From positions 8,060,001 through 8,124,000 of the forward strand of contig NZ_AP028461.1 in assembly GCF_033097365.1 (NCBI RefSeq): DNA of 64,000 nucleotides. The letters are read 5' to 3'. A program made the translations under genes and the position numbers. Source of the DNA: Actinoplanes sichuanensis (GTDB taxonomy: Bacteria; Actinomycetota; Actinomycetes; Mycobacteriales; Micromonosporaceae). Below, one piece after another: positions 50,632 to 59,494 of this stretch (position 1 is its first letter; every line of letters starts with the position of its first letter). A model generated the notes under the pieces. That model searched no databases. It was not told the DNA's origin and saw nothing but the letters and a program-made list of their open reading frames with translations.

Positions 50632-53016
50632 TCAACCGGCCGGCCGGGCCGCTCGGACGTCCCGGACGCGGCTGACCTCCCGCGCCTCCTCGGCCGCCCG
50701 TGCCTGGTTCGCCAGGAGCCTCGACACTCCGTCGGCGGTCATCGGCTGGCCCAGGTAGTAGCCCTGGCCGACGGTGTAGCCGAGATCGAGGAGGGCGGCC
50801 ACCTGCTCCGGGCTCTCGATCCCCTCGGCGACGGTGTCCAGGCCGAGCGCGTGCGCGAGCTGGATCACCGCGCGGGCCACCGCCTGCCGGGCGTCGGCCG
50901 CCGCCGGATGGCCGTCGTCGATCTCGATACCGTCCACGAACGACTTGTCCAGCTTGACGATCGCCGCCGGGAACGCCCGCAGCAGGCTCAACGACGACTC
51001 ACCGGTGCCGAAGTCGTCGAGGGCCAGGCGGATACCCATCCGGTCGAGCTCGTACAGGGCCCGGGACACCTGTTGGCCACGCAGCACCGCCGACTCGGTC
51101 ACCTCCAGGACCAGCCGCTCACAGGGCAGTCCGGTGTCGGCGAGCGCGGCCGCCACGTCGGCCACGAAGTCGGGGTCGTGCAGTTGGTGGGCCGACACGT
51201 TCAGACCGGTCTCGGCCAGCCCGTCCGGGCCGAACTCGGCGAGCCACGCGGCCGCCTGCCGGCACGTCTCGCGCAGCACGAACCGGCCCAGCGGCACGAT
51301 CAGGCCGGTCCGCTCGGCGGCCGGGATGAAATCGGCCGGACTGACCAGCCCACGGGTCGGATGGTGCCAGCGGACCAGCGCCTCGACACCGATCACCCGG
51401 TTGCAGTCCAGCCGCACGATCGGCTGATAGACCACTCGGAACTCGTTCTCGTCCAGCGCCCGCCGCAGCTCGCCGCCGAGCTGCATGTGCGCCAGGACCG
51501 GCTCGCCCATCCCGTCCACATAGCGCACGAACCCGGCCTTACCCCGCTGTTTGGCCGTGAACACGGCGACGTCGGCGTCCCGCAGCACCGAGTCCACAGT
51601 CGAACCCGGCGCGGCCACCACGGCGCCGATGCTGGCCTGCACGAGCAGGCGGTGCTCGCTGATCGGCTCGGCGAACACGTCCAGCAGGCGACGGGCGAGT
51701 TCCTCGGGTACCGGGGCGGCCCCGGTCAGGAGCACCGCGAACTCGTCGCCGCCCACCCGTACCGCCAGATGCTCGTCGCCCACCGCGGCCCGCAGCCGAT
51801 CCGCCACCGCGACCAGAAGCCTGTCACCGACGCCGTGACCGAGCAGGTCGTTGACGGTTTTGAAGTCATCGAGGTCGATCAACAGCACCGCTGCGGGCCG
51901 GTCCGCGGCCAAGGCGGCGGTGAGCCGGTCGCGGAACAGCGCCCGGTTCGCCAGCCCGGTCAGGCCGTCGTGGCTGACCTCGCGTTGGAGGCGTTCCTCC
52001 TGGTCACGCGCGATTCGCAGCAGGCGGGTGTTCTCCCGCGAGGCGAGGTACTGCCGGATCATCACCAGCGCGGTCACCACCACCGCGGCGATCAGGACCA
52101 CCCGCACCGGCCAGCGCAGCGGCGCGCCGAAGGCGACCGCCACGAGCGGCACATCGACCAGGACCATGGCGAGGTACGGCAGCAGCACCCCGTGCCGGGC
52201 CGGATCACGACGCCGCCCCCGATCAGCCCGGTCCTGCGCCGCGACACCGAGGGTGACCAGCACCGGAGCCAGTGGCATCACGATCGCCTGCGCCGGGACG
52301 CTCGCGATGTAACCGAACTGCACGGCCAGCACCGACACCGCACCGGCCGGGACGCCACCACCGGCCGCCACCAGCCGCATCGCCACCCGGTCGACCGGGC
52401 CGCCGGCGATGTACGACACCTTCGTCGCCGCACCCACCGCGACCAGCAGCCCCAGCCCGACCAGCAGCATCGCCTGCCGGCTCCACGGTTCGCGGGCGGA
52501 CAGCATCGGGGCCAGGCCGACGTACCAGAGCGCCGCGGCGCAGCCGAGGAACGCGATCATCCGGTCCAGGGCCATCCGCCACCGCTCCGCGCCACCCGAC
52601 GCGGCGACCGGCACCCGGGCCAGTGCCACGAACGCGACCAGGAAACCGATCGCCGTGAGAGCCGCCGCCGGGGCCGGCATGCTGCGGGTCCGGGCCTGGT
52701 CGGCATGGGTGAGCATGTCCACGGCCAGCCAGCCGTACCCTACGGTGATCAGGGCGACGGCGATCAGGACGGCCCGCCAGAATCGTCTGGCCACCGGGTC
52801 GGCGACCGTCGCCAAAGGACGGATCGACGCGGTCGCCAGCGCGCCGCCTATCGGTACGAAGACATACGCGATCGCTTCGAGGCCGGCGCCGACGGTCAGG
52901 AAGGCCACACACCAGACGGTGCCGAGCGCGGCGACCGCGGCGGTGGCCCGTACGTAGGTGGTCGAACCGATCGCGCTCCGCGTCACGGGCCAGACACTAG
53001 CGGTCCCGATGTGCAC
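50632..53016 (-). CDS. Polytopic membrane GGDEF-EAL protein
   Basis: 794 aa. About eight to ten transmembrane helices in the first 325 residues form an integral-membrane sensor. GGDEF (VRVGGDEFAVL near 422) and EAL (EALVRWHHP near 542, DDFGTGESS near 665, KLDKSFV) motifs are intact. It is the second such protein in the window but with a wholly different input module. Alternative GTG start at 52986. Confidence 0.93.
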   Translation of the reverse strand: MHIGTASVWPVTRSAIGSTTYVRATAAVAALGTVWCVAFLTVGAGLEAIAYVFVPIGGALATASIRPLATVADPVARRFWRAVLIAVALITVGYGWLAVDMLTHADQARTRSMPAPAAALTAIGFLVAFVALARVPVAASGGAERWRMALDRMIAFLGCAAALWYVGLAPMLSAREPWSRQAMLLVGLGLLVAVGAATKVSYIAGGPVDRVAMRLVAAGGGVPAGAVSVLAVQFGYIASVPAQAIVMPLAPVLVTLGVAAQDRADRGRRRDPARHGVLLPYLAMVLVDVPLVAVAFGAPLRWPVRVVLIAAVVVTALVMIRQYLASRENTRLLRIARDQEERLQREVSHDGLTGLANRALFRDRLTAALAADRPAAVLLIDLDDFKTVNDLLGHGVGDRLLVAVADRLRAAVGDEHLAVRVGGDEFAVLLTGAAPVPEELARRLLDVFAEPISEHRLLVQASIGAVVAAPGSTVDSVLRDADVAVFTAKQRGKAGFVRYVDGMGEPVLAHMQLGGELRRALDENEFRVVYQPIVRLDCNRVIGVEALVRWHHPTRGLVSPADFIPAAERTGLIVPLGRFVLRETCRQAAAWLAEFGPDGLAETGLNVSAHQLHDPDFVADVAAALADTGLPCERLVLEVTESAVLRGQQVSRALYELDRMGIRLALDDFGTGESSLSLLRAFPAAIVKLDKSFVDGIEIDDGHPAAADARQAVARAVIQLAHALGLDTVAEGIESPEQVAALLDLGYTVGQGYYLGQPMTADGVSRLLANQARAAEEAREVSRVRDVRAARPAG

Positions 53017-53105
53017 CGGATCTCCTCCGAACGTTCACGTTCACCGATATGTACCGGACCCGTCGGGCATTCCGCTCTTGGTGACCGGCACGGCACACTC
53101 AGTGA

Positions 53106-54281
53106 ATGCCGTACCTCGATGTCATCGACGGGGCTTTCTCCTTCACCGCGCCGGAAGTGTTCGCGGCCCAGGACGCCGGATGGTTCGCCGACAGTCCACT
53201 CGGGCCACTCGTGCTGCGCCACGCGGAGGCGCAGGAACTTCTCCGCGACCGCCGGTTGGACCACGGCGGCGACGACTATCTGCGACGCAGCGGAGTCACC
53301 TCCGGTCCGATCCACGACTGGTGGGTGCCGATGATCGTCAACCAGGACGGCGCCGACCACCGGCGGCTCCGTGGCCTGGTCGGGCGTTCCTTCACCCCGC
53401 GGACCGTCGACCTGCTGCGGCCGTTCATCCGGTCGACCACCGAGAAGCTGGCGGACCGGATCACCGACGAGACGGAGTTCGTCGAGGCCTTCGCCAACCG
53501 GCTGCCGCTCGCCGTGATGAGCGAACTGCTCGGGGTGCCGGCCGCCGACCACGACGTCTTCAGCGTCTGGTCCAGTGACATCGGTCTGGTCTTCGCCCTG
53601 GCCGCGGACACCTCCACCGCGCAACGGGTGGAACGGGCGGTCGCCGGCCTGGACGGCTACATCGACACACTGATCGACGCCAAGGCCGCGCATCCGGCCG
53701 ACGACCTGATCTCGCGGATGGTCGCCGCGTGGCGTGACGACGCCACGGTCAGCCGCGCCGAACTGCGCAATCTGCTGGTCACGCTCGTCTTCGGCGCACA
53801 CGACAACACCAGGCATCAGATCTCGAACGCGCTCGTCTCGTTCGCCGAACATCCCGACCAGTGGACGCTGCTCCGGGACCGGCCGGAACTGGCCGCCCGC
53901 GCGGTCACCGAGACGATGCGCTGGCGGCCGTCGGCGGCCAGCGTCTTCCGGCGGGCCATCGCGGATTTCGACTACCGGGATCTGCCGATCACCGCGGGCA
54001 CCTTCGTCACGGTGGCGGTGCAGACGGCACAGCGCGACCCGCGGGCCTATCCGGGTGGGCGGTCGTTCGACATCACGGCGGTACGGGAGGCGCCGCTGCT
54101 CCAGTTCGGCGCGGGACCGCACTATTGCCTGGGTGCGGCGCTGGCCCACGCCCAGTTGGAGGAGGCCCTCCCGATCCTGACCCGCCGCTTCGGCCCGCCG
54201 ACGATCACCGGCGAGGTGACCTGGCGCCCGGCGATCGGCACCCACGGCCCAGACGCCCTACCCCTGACCTTCCACCCCTGA
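53106..54281 (+). CDS. Cytochrome P450
   Basis: 391 aa. Heme-binding motif FGAGPHYCLGAALA with proximal Cys341; K-helix ETMRWRPS gives the ExxR pair; the I-helix reads FGAHDNTRHQ, where the usual acid-Thr pair is D-N-T, one residue displaced. The soluble type needs separate ferredoxin partners, none of which are adjacent. Substrate unknown; no biosynthetic cluster is seen around it. Confidence 0.93.
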   Translation: MPYLDVIDGAFSFTAPEVFAAQDAGWFADSPLGPLVLRHAEAQELLRDRRLDHGGDDYLRRSGVTSGPIHDWWVPMIVNQDGADHRRLRGLVGRSFTPRTVDLLRPFIRSTTEKLADRITDETEFVEAFANRLPLAVMSELLGVPAADHDVFSVWSSDIGLVFALAADTSTAQRVERAVAGLDGYIDTLIDAKAAHPADDLISRMVAAWRDDATVSRAELRNLLVTLVFGAHDNTRHQISNALVSFAEHPDQWTLLRDRPELAARAVTETMRWRPSAASVFRRAIADFDYRDLPITAGTFVTVAVQTAQRDPRAYPGGRSFDITAVREAPLLQFGAGPHYCLGAALAHAQLEEALPILTRRFGPPTITGEVTWRPAIGTHGPDALPLTFHP

Positions 54282-54559
54282 CCACACCGGACCGACTCGG
54301 GGGTTCGAGCTTCCGGCCGTTGTGGACGATGCCGTCGCCCTCGCGGAGCAGGCCGCGTTCCACACCGACCGTGTTCGCGTGCTGCCGTACCGCCTCGGGT
54401 GGGAATCAGAGGTTCATCGTGCGTCCGGCGCCGGAAACCTGGTCTCGAACGAATCGGTGACGGCTGGCAGGACCTTCGACGTGGTGCCCTCGACCGGGTG
54501 CCGGCATCGGTCTCCGGCCACCCCGCGGCGACCGACGGCCGATCGTCGGACGATCGACG
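54282..54559. other. No confident gene; possible remnant
   Basis: A forward frame from about 54319 (VVDDAVALAEQAAFHTDRV, then VLPYRLGWESEVH) looks protein-like for some 50 codons and then decays into Arg/Pro-rich sequence. It has no ribosome site or terminator. A degraded gene end is possible; nothing else is visible. Confidence 0.3.
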
Positions 54560-55306
54560 TCAGGCCGCGCCGACGCGGACCCCGAGCCCGCGCAACGCCG
54601 CGATGCGCTGCCGGATCAGCGCCATCGACTCGGCCTGCAGCCGGGTCCAGCCGGCCTGCCCGGTGATCTGACCGGGATGCCGCCGGTAGAGCCAGGTGAC
54701 CTCGGGCGGCAGGAACCCGGGCGTGGTCTCGGCCAACGCCACCACCAGCGCCAGATCACCACCGCGAGGCGTGGCCACCCACCCACCGAACGCACGGACG
54801 GTCTCGGTCCGGGCGGTGAGCCCGGCGCACGGCACGGCGGGCCGGCCGCTGTCCAGGATCAGCTGGGTCAGCACCCCCGGCTCGATCAGCCCGGGTTCGA
54901 GAGGCGCGGCGAACGACAGACGAGTCGAGTCCGGCAGCAGATCGTGCGCCTGCCCGGTGACCCAGTGAATCCGCGGATGGGCGTCGAACGCCTCGACCGC
55001 GGTCCGCAACGCGTCGGGCAGCAGCAGATCATCGGAGTCGAGCACGTGCACCAGCGAGCCACCGGCCCGGCAGAGCGCGACGTTACGGGCGATGTTGACC
55101 CCGAGCGTCTCCCCGTTGTCCTGGTATCGGGCGAACGGGAACCGCCCCGCGATCTCAGCGACGGCCGAGTCGGGTCCGTCTTCCTGGACGAGCCATTCCA
55201 GATCCCACCCCTCAGGCAGCTTCTGCCCGGCGAGACTCTCCCCCGCCGCGGCGAGAAACTCCGCCCGCTCCGCATGGACAGGCGTGAGAACAGAGATCAA
55301 CGGCAT
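54560..55306 (-). CDS. Family 2 glycosyltransferase
   Basis: 248 aa. GT-A fold: ISVLTPVHAER at the N terminus, LVQEDGPDSAV, and the DXD motif LDSDDLL near residue 90. No membrane helices. It probably transfers a sugar to a surface polymer or small molecule. It stands downstream of the MpaB-like gene on the same strand but 75 bases away, so it may or may not share its transcript. Confidence 0.88.
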   Translation of the reverse strand: MPLISVLTPVHAERAEFLAAAGESLAGQKLPEGWDLEWLVQEDGPDSAVAEIAGRFPFARYQDNGETLGVNIARNVALCRAGGSLVHVLDSDDLLLPDALRTAVEAFDAHPRIHWVTGQAHDLLPDSTRLSFAAPLEPGLIEPGVLTQLILDSGRPAVPCAGLTARTETVRAFGGWVATPRGGDLALVVALAETTPGFLPPEVTWLYRRHPGQITGQAGWTRLQAESMALIRQRIAALRGLGVRVGAA

Positions 55307-55381
55307 GAGACACCTTTCGTACGGCGAACTCGGTGGTCCCGGTGTCCGCTGTCGTGGCGAGTCGTCGCGCTGCCGGCGTAC

Positions 55382-56296
55382 TCAGCGGCCGCCGCTCGCA
55401 CCATGCGAATCGGGTGACACGGTGTCCGGGTCCGGGTGACCGGGCACGTCGCCCGGCTCGGGGCCGAGCTTGCCGATCTCGTAGCCGTCGGGGTAGGTCT
55501 TGGCCTTGAGCCCGTCGCTGAACATCGCGGTGGCCCTGGGCTTGCCGAACCAGCGCAGGAGGTGGGCTCTCGTCCGGAGCCCGGCGTGCAGTCCGGCGCG
55601 CACCGGCCACGCTGCCGGAGTCGCCCGGGTCGCGGCCCTGAGCGTGTCGTCGTACATGGCGCTGACGAGCGTGTTCCCCAGCGGGGCGAGCACGGGCGGG
55701 ATGCGGTTGAGCATCAGCTGGCGGGTGGCGCGTTCGATGGCCGCGGCGTCGTCGTTGGGCTGCAGGTGGGCGGCGTCGTAGGCGTCGAACCACTCCTCCA
55801 GCTCATCGTACGAGTCGGGGATGTCGGTGATGGCCATGCGCCGGCCCAGCTCCCGGTAGAACAGGTAGGTGGCGCGGCGCTCATGGCAGCAGATCCGCCG
55901 CCAGGCGTAGCGGTCCAGCCATCGGGTCGGAATGATCACGAGGCAGGCCAGGACGTACAGGTAGTGGTCGTTGGAGATGCCGTAGGGCCGGTGGATCTGG
56001 TTGATCCGCCGCAGCGCCTCACGGCCGCGGAACTGGTCGAAGCCGTTGAGCACCATCTCGTACATCAGCAGGCCGGTGTCGTCGATTCGCTTCTGGGTGC
56101 GCTCGGTCAGCTCGCCGGTCGCGGTGTGCACGGCGGCGATCTCCGGCAGCGAGAAGGACCGGTTGAACGCCAGGTTCAGCCCGAGCTTCATGTCCCACGG
56201 GAACTCGTAGCGCAACATCGTCTGGTAGATGGACAGATAGTCGCGCTCCGGGTCCAGCGAACGAGTCCGGGTGAGGTTGTCGTATCGGGCGGTCAT
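55382..56296 (-). CDS. MpaB-like (DUF2236) oxygenase family protein
   Basis: 304 aa. All-helical; segments LLMYEMVLNGFDQFRG, RINQIHRPYGISNDHYLYVLACLVIIPTRWLD and YRELGRRMAI are typical of the heme-b MpaB/latex-clearing superfamily. The His in GISNDHYLY is a candidate heme ligand. Start moved to ATG 56296, which follows a GGGAG site; the frame upstream runs through the neighbouring gene. Last of a four-gene operon with MAB_1171c, ImmA and XRE genes, where it may be the effector enzyme. Confidence 0.75.
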   Translation of the reverse strand: MTARYDNLTRTRSLDPERDYLSIYQTMLRYEFPWDMKLGLNLAFNRSFSLPEIAAVHTATGELTERTQKRIDDTGLLMYEMVLNGFDQFRGREALRRINQIHRPYGISNDHYLYVLACLVIIPTRWLDRYAWRRICCHERRATYLFYRELGRRMAITDIPDSYDELEEWFDAYDAAHLQPNDDAAAIERATRQLMLNRIPPVLAPLGNTLVSAMYDDTLRAATRATPAAWPVRAGLHAGLRTRAHLLRWFGKPRATAMFSDGLKAKTYPDGYEIGKLGPEPGDVPGHPDPDTVSPDSHGASGGR

Positions 56297-56315
56297 TGAC
56301 GGTTTTCTCCCGGGG

Positions 56316-57512
56316 TCAGGGATGGGTGGGCACCATGACGGAGGCGAGAGTGCGGACCACCACCTCCGACCTGGCGTAGGCGTCGGCGACCTCCACCAGC
56401 CAGGCGACTTCGCCGCCGTAGCCGTCGCCGGGCAGGTGCAGAGTGTCGGCCGGCTGCGGGTCGTCGGCGACGTTACCGGCGCGGTGCATCCGGATGGCAT
56501 ATGCCAACTGGGCCGCTTCGACGGTGGCCTGGCGGGCCTCGCCGGTCAGCCCGGCGAGGTCGGCGTGATGCTCGGCGACGGCGGTCACCCGGGCATCCAT
56601 GAAAGGTCGCAAGGTGAGGCGGGCGTCCCGGATCTCGGCTAGCCGCCGGATCAGGGCGTAGTCGATGTCGCGGATCGCCGTACGGGCGCGTCGCAGTGTC
56701 GGGTCCAGCTCGACGTAGGGCAGCTCGGTGACGAGATCGTGCCACAGTGGCGTGAGACGCCGGTAGGAGCGCAGGTCACCCCAGCGCGGCAGCCGAGGGC
56801 CCCACGCCGGCATGGTCAGGCCGATCGACATGAGCAACGCGCTGAGGGTCACCAGGACCGCGGCGATCTGACGCTCACCCTCGGGCTGCGATCCGGACCA
56901 GTACGCCAGCAGGTAGATGATCTTGTTGAGGGCGTAGAGCAGAGCGAAGGTCGCACCGACGGCAGTGGTGCGGAGCCCGCGCCGTAGCCAGGTGCGACCG
57001 CACGCCCTGGCGTACTGCCAGCAGAGGCGGGCGATGTCGATGAAGGACGCGAAGAAGCCGACCCCGAGGAAGAGCAGCAGGTAGGCGGTCACGATCGGGT
57101 CCCGGGCATACTCCACCGTCAGCCGCACCGGTGAGTCGCCGACCAGGGTGTAGCCGAACAATCCCAACATCGCCAGGTATGCCCCGGTAGTGACCAGGAT
57201 CCATCGAAGGGTCCGCCGGGCCGCCTGTTCCGGCGGTAGCGCGAGATACAGCAGCCAGCTCTCCGAGCCGACGACGATGGCCATCACGCAGCCGTGGGAG
57301 AAGACTTTCGCCAGATTGGGCATGCCGGTCAGGTCGTCGACGGCGACCGCCAGCGGCGGGATGGCGAGCGTGATGCCGGCGGCGAACGCCCCGAAGGTCA
57401 CCGTGACCGCGCGACGGGCCGGGCTGGGACGACGACGCTGAAGGCGAAGAATGTATCCGAAGGTCAGCCACCCGGTGGCCGCGCACGCTGCATAAAGGAC
57501 GGTATCCACCAA
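56316..57512 (-). CDS. MAB_1171c-family membrane protein (putative transporter/sensor)
   Basis: 398 aa. Six or seven transmembrane helices occupy residues 1-240. The last 150 residues form a soluble helical domain (RRLTPLWHDLVTELPYVELDP, RRLAEIRDARLTLRPFM). Homologues are commonly labelled putative transporter, with no experimental substrate that I know of. It sits 19 bases before the MpaB-like gene and just behind the ImmA gene. A sensor that signals to the ImmA/XRE pair is as likely as transport. Confidence 0.8.
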   Translation of the reverse strand: MVDTVLYAACAATGWLTFGYILRLQRRRPSPARRAVTVTFGAFAAGITLAIPPLAVAVDDLTGMPNLAKVFSHGCVMAIVVGSESWLLYLALPPEQAARRTLRWILVTTGAYLAMLGLFGYTLVGDSPVRLTVEYARDPIVTAYLLLFLGVGFFASFIDIARLCWQYARACGRTWLRRGLRTTAVGATFALLYALNKIIYLLAYWSGSQPEGERQIAAVLVTLSALLMSIGLTMPAWGPRLPRWGDLRSYRRLTPLWHDLVTELPYVELDPTLRRARTAIRDIDYALIRRLAEIRDARLTLRPFMDARVTAVAEHHADLAGLTGEARQATVEAAQLAYAIRMHRAGNVADDPQPADTLHLPGDGYGGEVAWLVEVADAYARSEVVVRTLASVMVPTHP

Positions 57513-57518
57513 GAGCCC

Positions 57519-58043
57519 TCAACCGGTGGGATCTTCGAGTGCCAGCCGCAGCCGCTGATGCAGCTCCGCCTGGCGGTCATCGAACGGCACGGTCGGTTCC
57601 TCACCCCCACGACGCGCGCGGCGCAGCAGCAACGAGCCGATCATCTCCGCCTCACGCTCCTCGGCCGCGTCATAGTTGCTGCGGCCGAGGAAGCGCTGCA
57701 CGAGTCGAGGGTCCAGGTCGGGCAGCAACAGTCGGAACGTGTCCGGGTCGAGCGACGCGGAGGCTCGGTGGCCGGCCAGCAGATGACCGATCTCGTGCCC
57801 GATGATCAGCATCTGATGCAGCGGTGACGTGTCCTGCTCGTAGAAGATCGCGTCGAATTTCCCGGTCGGCACATACATCCCACACACCGTGTGGGCCGGC
57901 AGGGCGATCGGAATCAGCACGATGGGACGGCCCTGACGCTCGTCACCGAGGATTCGGCACAGCTCATGGATGTCGAACGGCTCAGGGACATCGATCTCGG
58001 CAACGAGCTGTTCGCACCGTCGCCGCAACTGATCATCATTCAC
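57519..58043 (-). CDS. ImmA/IrrE-family metallopeptidase
   Basis: 174 aa. Zinc motif HEIGH (His83, Glu84, His87) with a downstream AEEREAE segment offering the third ligand. Proteases of this family cleave a partner XRE repressor (ImmA-ImmR) or DdrO (IrrE). I moved the start to GTG 58043, preceded by an AGGGGGG site; ATG 58088 lacks one. The XRE gene lies immediately upstream, so it is the obvious substrate. Confidence 0.88.
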   Translation of the reverse strand: MNDDQLRRRCEQLVAEIDVPEPFDIHELCRILGDERQGRPIVLIPIALPAHTVCGMYVPTGKFDAIFYEQDTSPLHQMLIIGHEIGHLLAGHRASASLDPDTFRLLLPDLDPRLVQRFLGRSNYDAAEEREAEMIGSLLLRRARRGGEEPTVPFDDRQAELHQRLRLALEDPTG

Positions 58044-58090
58044 GCCATCGCCCCCCTGTCCTGCATGCTGCCGGCGCAGAGCCGGCATCT

Positions 58091-58612
58091 CTAAATGGGA
58101 CCGTGCGGTGGGGTTTCCGCTTCCTCGCGGGCCCTCGACTCGCTCACCTCGCGTAGCCGGAGAACCATCTGCTCCACAAGCAGGGTGTCGGTGGCGGACA
58201 AGCCGGTGTCGGCGAGCACCTGGCGCAACGCGACCTGTTTGACATCGATGCGACGAAGCTCACTCAGGATGGCGATCTGCTCCATCACCCGGCTCGCGGC
58301 GTCGTCCTCCACGAAGTATCCGGTGTTGACGTCGAAGGCCCGCGCGAGAGCGCGCACATGGGAGGTACGGGGATCGCCGGCCACACCGCGGCGCAGCTCG
58401 CCGATGTAGGCGGCGCTGATCGAGACGCCGGTCTGTGCCGACAATGCGTTGATCTTGTCGGCGATCTCCTTGTTGGTGTACCTACGGCCCGGCTCGTCGC
58501 CGTCGCCGAGCTCGTCCGGCGTCGGCCGGATATGGTCGAACAGGTATTCCAGCCTGGCCGCGAGCGTGCCGAGCGGCGGTAGATCGTGCTCACTCGGCCC
58601 ATCCGAGACCAT
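58091..58612 (-). CDS. EspR-like XRE-family DNA-binding regulator
   Basis: 173 aa. Helix-turn-helix about residues 40-95: YTNKEIADKINALSAQTGVSISAAYIGELRRG, then HVRALARAFDVNTGYF. The layout (long first helix, AYIGELR, AFDVNTGYFVED, C-terminal dimer helices) resembles M. tuberculosis EspR. ATG 58612 has a purine-rich site; ATG 58648 is an alternative. The operator-like repeat at 58670-58708 lies in its promoter. First gene of the operon. Confidence 0.85.
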   Translation of the reverse strand: MVSDGPSEHDLPPLGTLAARLEYLFDHIRPTPDELGDGDEPGRRYTNKEIADKINALSAQTGVSISAAYIGELRRGVAGDPRTSHVRALARAFDVNTGYFVEDDAASRVMEQIAILSELRRIDVKQVALRQVLADTGLSATDTLLVEQMVLRLREVSESRAREEAETPPHGPI

Positions 58613-58669
58613 TGCCTGCCCCTTCCCCTGCCCGCGGTACGGCACCATCGCCGCCGCAACACATTCACG

Positions 58670-58708
58670 AGCATAGTTGACATGATTACTCAGAGCAGGG
58701 GTATGCTC
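58670..58708. promoter_or_regulatory. Divergent promoter with 7-bp inverted repeat GAGCATA/TATGCTC
   Basis: GAGCATA (58670-58676) and TATGCTC (58702-58708) are inverted. On the plus strand TTGACA (58677-58682) and TATGCT (58702-58707) form a promoter with a 19-base spacer. On the minus strand the same word, TATGCT (58676-58671), is a -10 for the XRE gene. A regulator binding both arms would control both directions; the EspR-like protein is the natural candidate. Confidence 0.55.
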
Positions 58709-58713
58709 GCTCC

Positions 58714-58822
58714 CGCCAAGAAACGCCCGTTAAGAGCAAGCACCTCTCGCTAAACAGGCGTTTGGAAGGTTAGGTGCAAATCCGCCGGTGCGGGCCGGTT
58801 CACGGGGGCCGGCCCGCACCAC
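58714..58822 (+). ncRNA. Candidate structured RNA ending in a 12-bp hairpin
   Basis: Downstream of the plus promoter there is no gene for 240 bases but dense pairing potential: AAACGCC with GGCGTTT (about 58721-58763), GCACCT with AGGTGC, and a terminal perfect hairpin GGTGCGGGCCGG / CCGGCCCGCACC (58787-58798 with 58809-58820). The promoter has near-consensus -35. It may be a small RNA or the leader of yefM-yoeB. No U-tract follows the hairpin. Tentative. Confidence 0.35.
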
Positions 58823-58921
58823 GTGGCGCACGAGCCCCGTACCTGTCGACGAACACATTCGCGCAGCCCGGCACCATCGCGTCACCGAGCACCGAGCGTG
58901 ACGAGGGATCTCCACGGCGAC

Positions 58922-58945
58922 AGTGGTACCGTATCCAGTACCACT
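58922..58945. promoter_or_regulatory. Operator palindrome of the yefM-yoeB pair
   Basis: AGTGGTAC (58922-58929) and GTACCACT (58938-58945) are a perfect 8-bp inverted repeat with an 8-base spacer, thirteen bases before the antitoxin ATG and partly overlapping where RNA polymerase must bind. YefM antitoxins, with YoeB as co-repressor, autoregulate through such palindromes containing GTAC cores. Confidence 0.7.
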
Positions 58946-58957
58946 TCGGGAGGCATC

Positions 58958-59215
58958 ATGACGTCCGCGATCAGTGCCAGCGAGGCGCGCAAGTCCCTCT
59001 TTCCGCTCATCGAGCGCGTCAACGAGGACCACACCCCGATCGAGATCGTCTCCAAGCGGGGTAACGCCGTCCTGGTGAGCAAGGAGGACTGGGACTCGAT
59101 CATGGAGACCAACTACCTGCTCCGATCTCCTGCCAACGCCAAACGCCTCGTCGAGAGCGTCGAGCAGTGGCGAGCCGGCCGAGCCACCGAGCGCGATTTC
59201 GGGCCCGAGGAGTGA
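58958..59215 (+). CDS. yefM: Antitoxin of the YefM/Phd family
   Basis: 85 aa. N-terminal DNA-binding domain with ISASEARKSLFPLIERVNED and ILVSKEDWDSIMETNYLL-like Phd/YefM features, C-terminal acidic tail that wraps the toxin. A GGGAGG site supports ATG 58958. The stop overlaps the toxin GTG (GTGA), giving tight coupling. Confidence 0.94.
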   Translation: MTSAISASEARKSLFPLIERVNEDHTPIEIVSKRGNAVLVSKEDWDSIMETNYLLRSPANAKRLVESVEQWRAGRATERDFGPEE

Positions 59216-59472
59216 AACTCAGCTGGACCGACCACGCCTGGGACGACTACCTGTACTGGCAGACCCAGGACCGTAAAACCCTCAAACGCATCAACGCACT
59301 GATCGCCGACATCAAGCGCGACTCGGACGGCCAGGGCATCGGCAAACCGGAGATCCTCCGAAACAACCTCGCAGGACTCCGGTCCCGGCGCATCGACGAC
59401 GAACACCGCATGGTGTACGCCGTCGAACCCAGCGAGATCACGATCCTGTCCTGCCGGTACCACTACGAGTAA
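59212..59472 (+). CDS. yoeB: Toxin of the YoeB/Txe family
   Basis: 86 aa ribosome-dependent mRNA endonuclease. GTG 59212 overlaps the antitoxin stop. Catalytic residues match E. coli YoeB: Glu47 (KPE), Arg66 (EHR), His84 and Tyr85 in the terminal CRYHYE. Intact and probably active; the antitoxin gene is also intact. Confidence 0.94.
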   Translation: MKLSWTDHAWDDYLYWQTQDRKTLKRINALIADIKRDSDGQGIGKPEILRNNLAGLRSRRIDDEHRMVYAVEPSEITILSCRYHYE

Positions 59473-59494
59473 CGCCAGCCCCTGTCGTTGCTGA

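Noticed and set aside
50851..53334. 827-codon forward ORF opposite the second GGDEF-EAL gene
   Set aside because: His/Arg/Gln-rich shadow; runs out of frame into the P450 gene.
54290..54310. Possible left attachment repeat of the tRNA (GGGTTCGAG)
   Set aside because: Only nine bases match, in the opposite orientation to the tRNA, too short for an att site in GC-rich DNA.
58703..58753. 16-codon ORF starting inside the plus-strand -10 box
   Set aside because: Its ATG would lie upstream of the transcription start, so it is unlikely to be translated.
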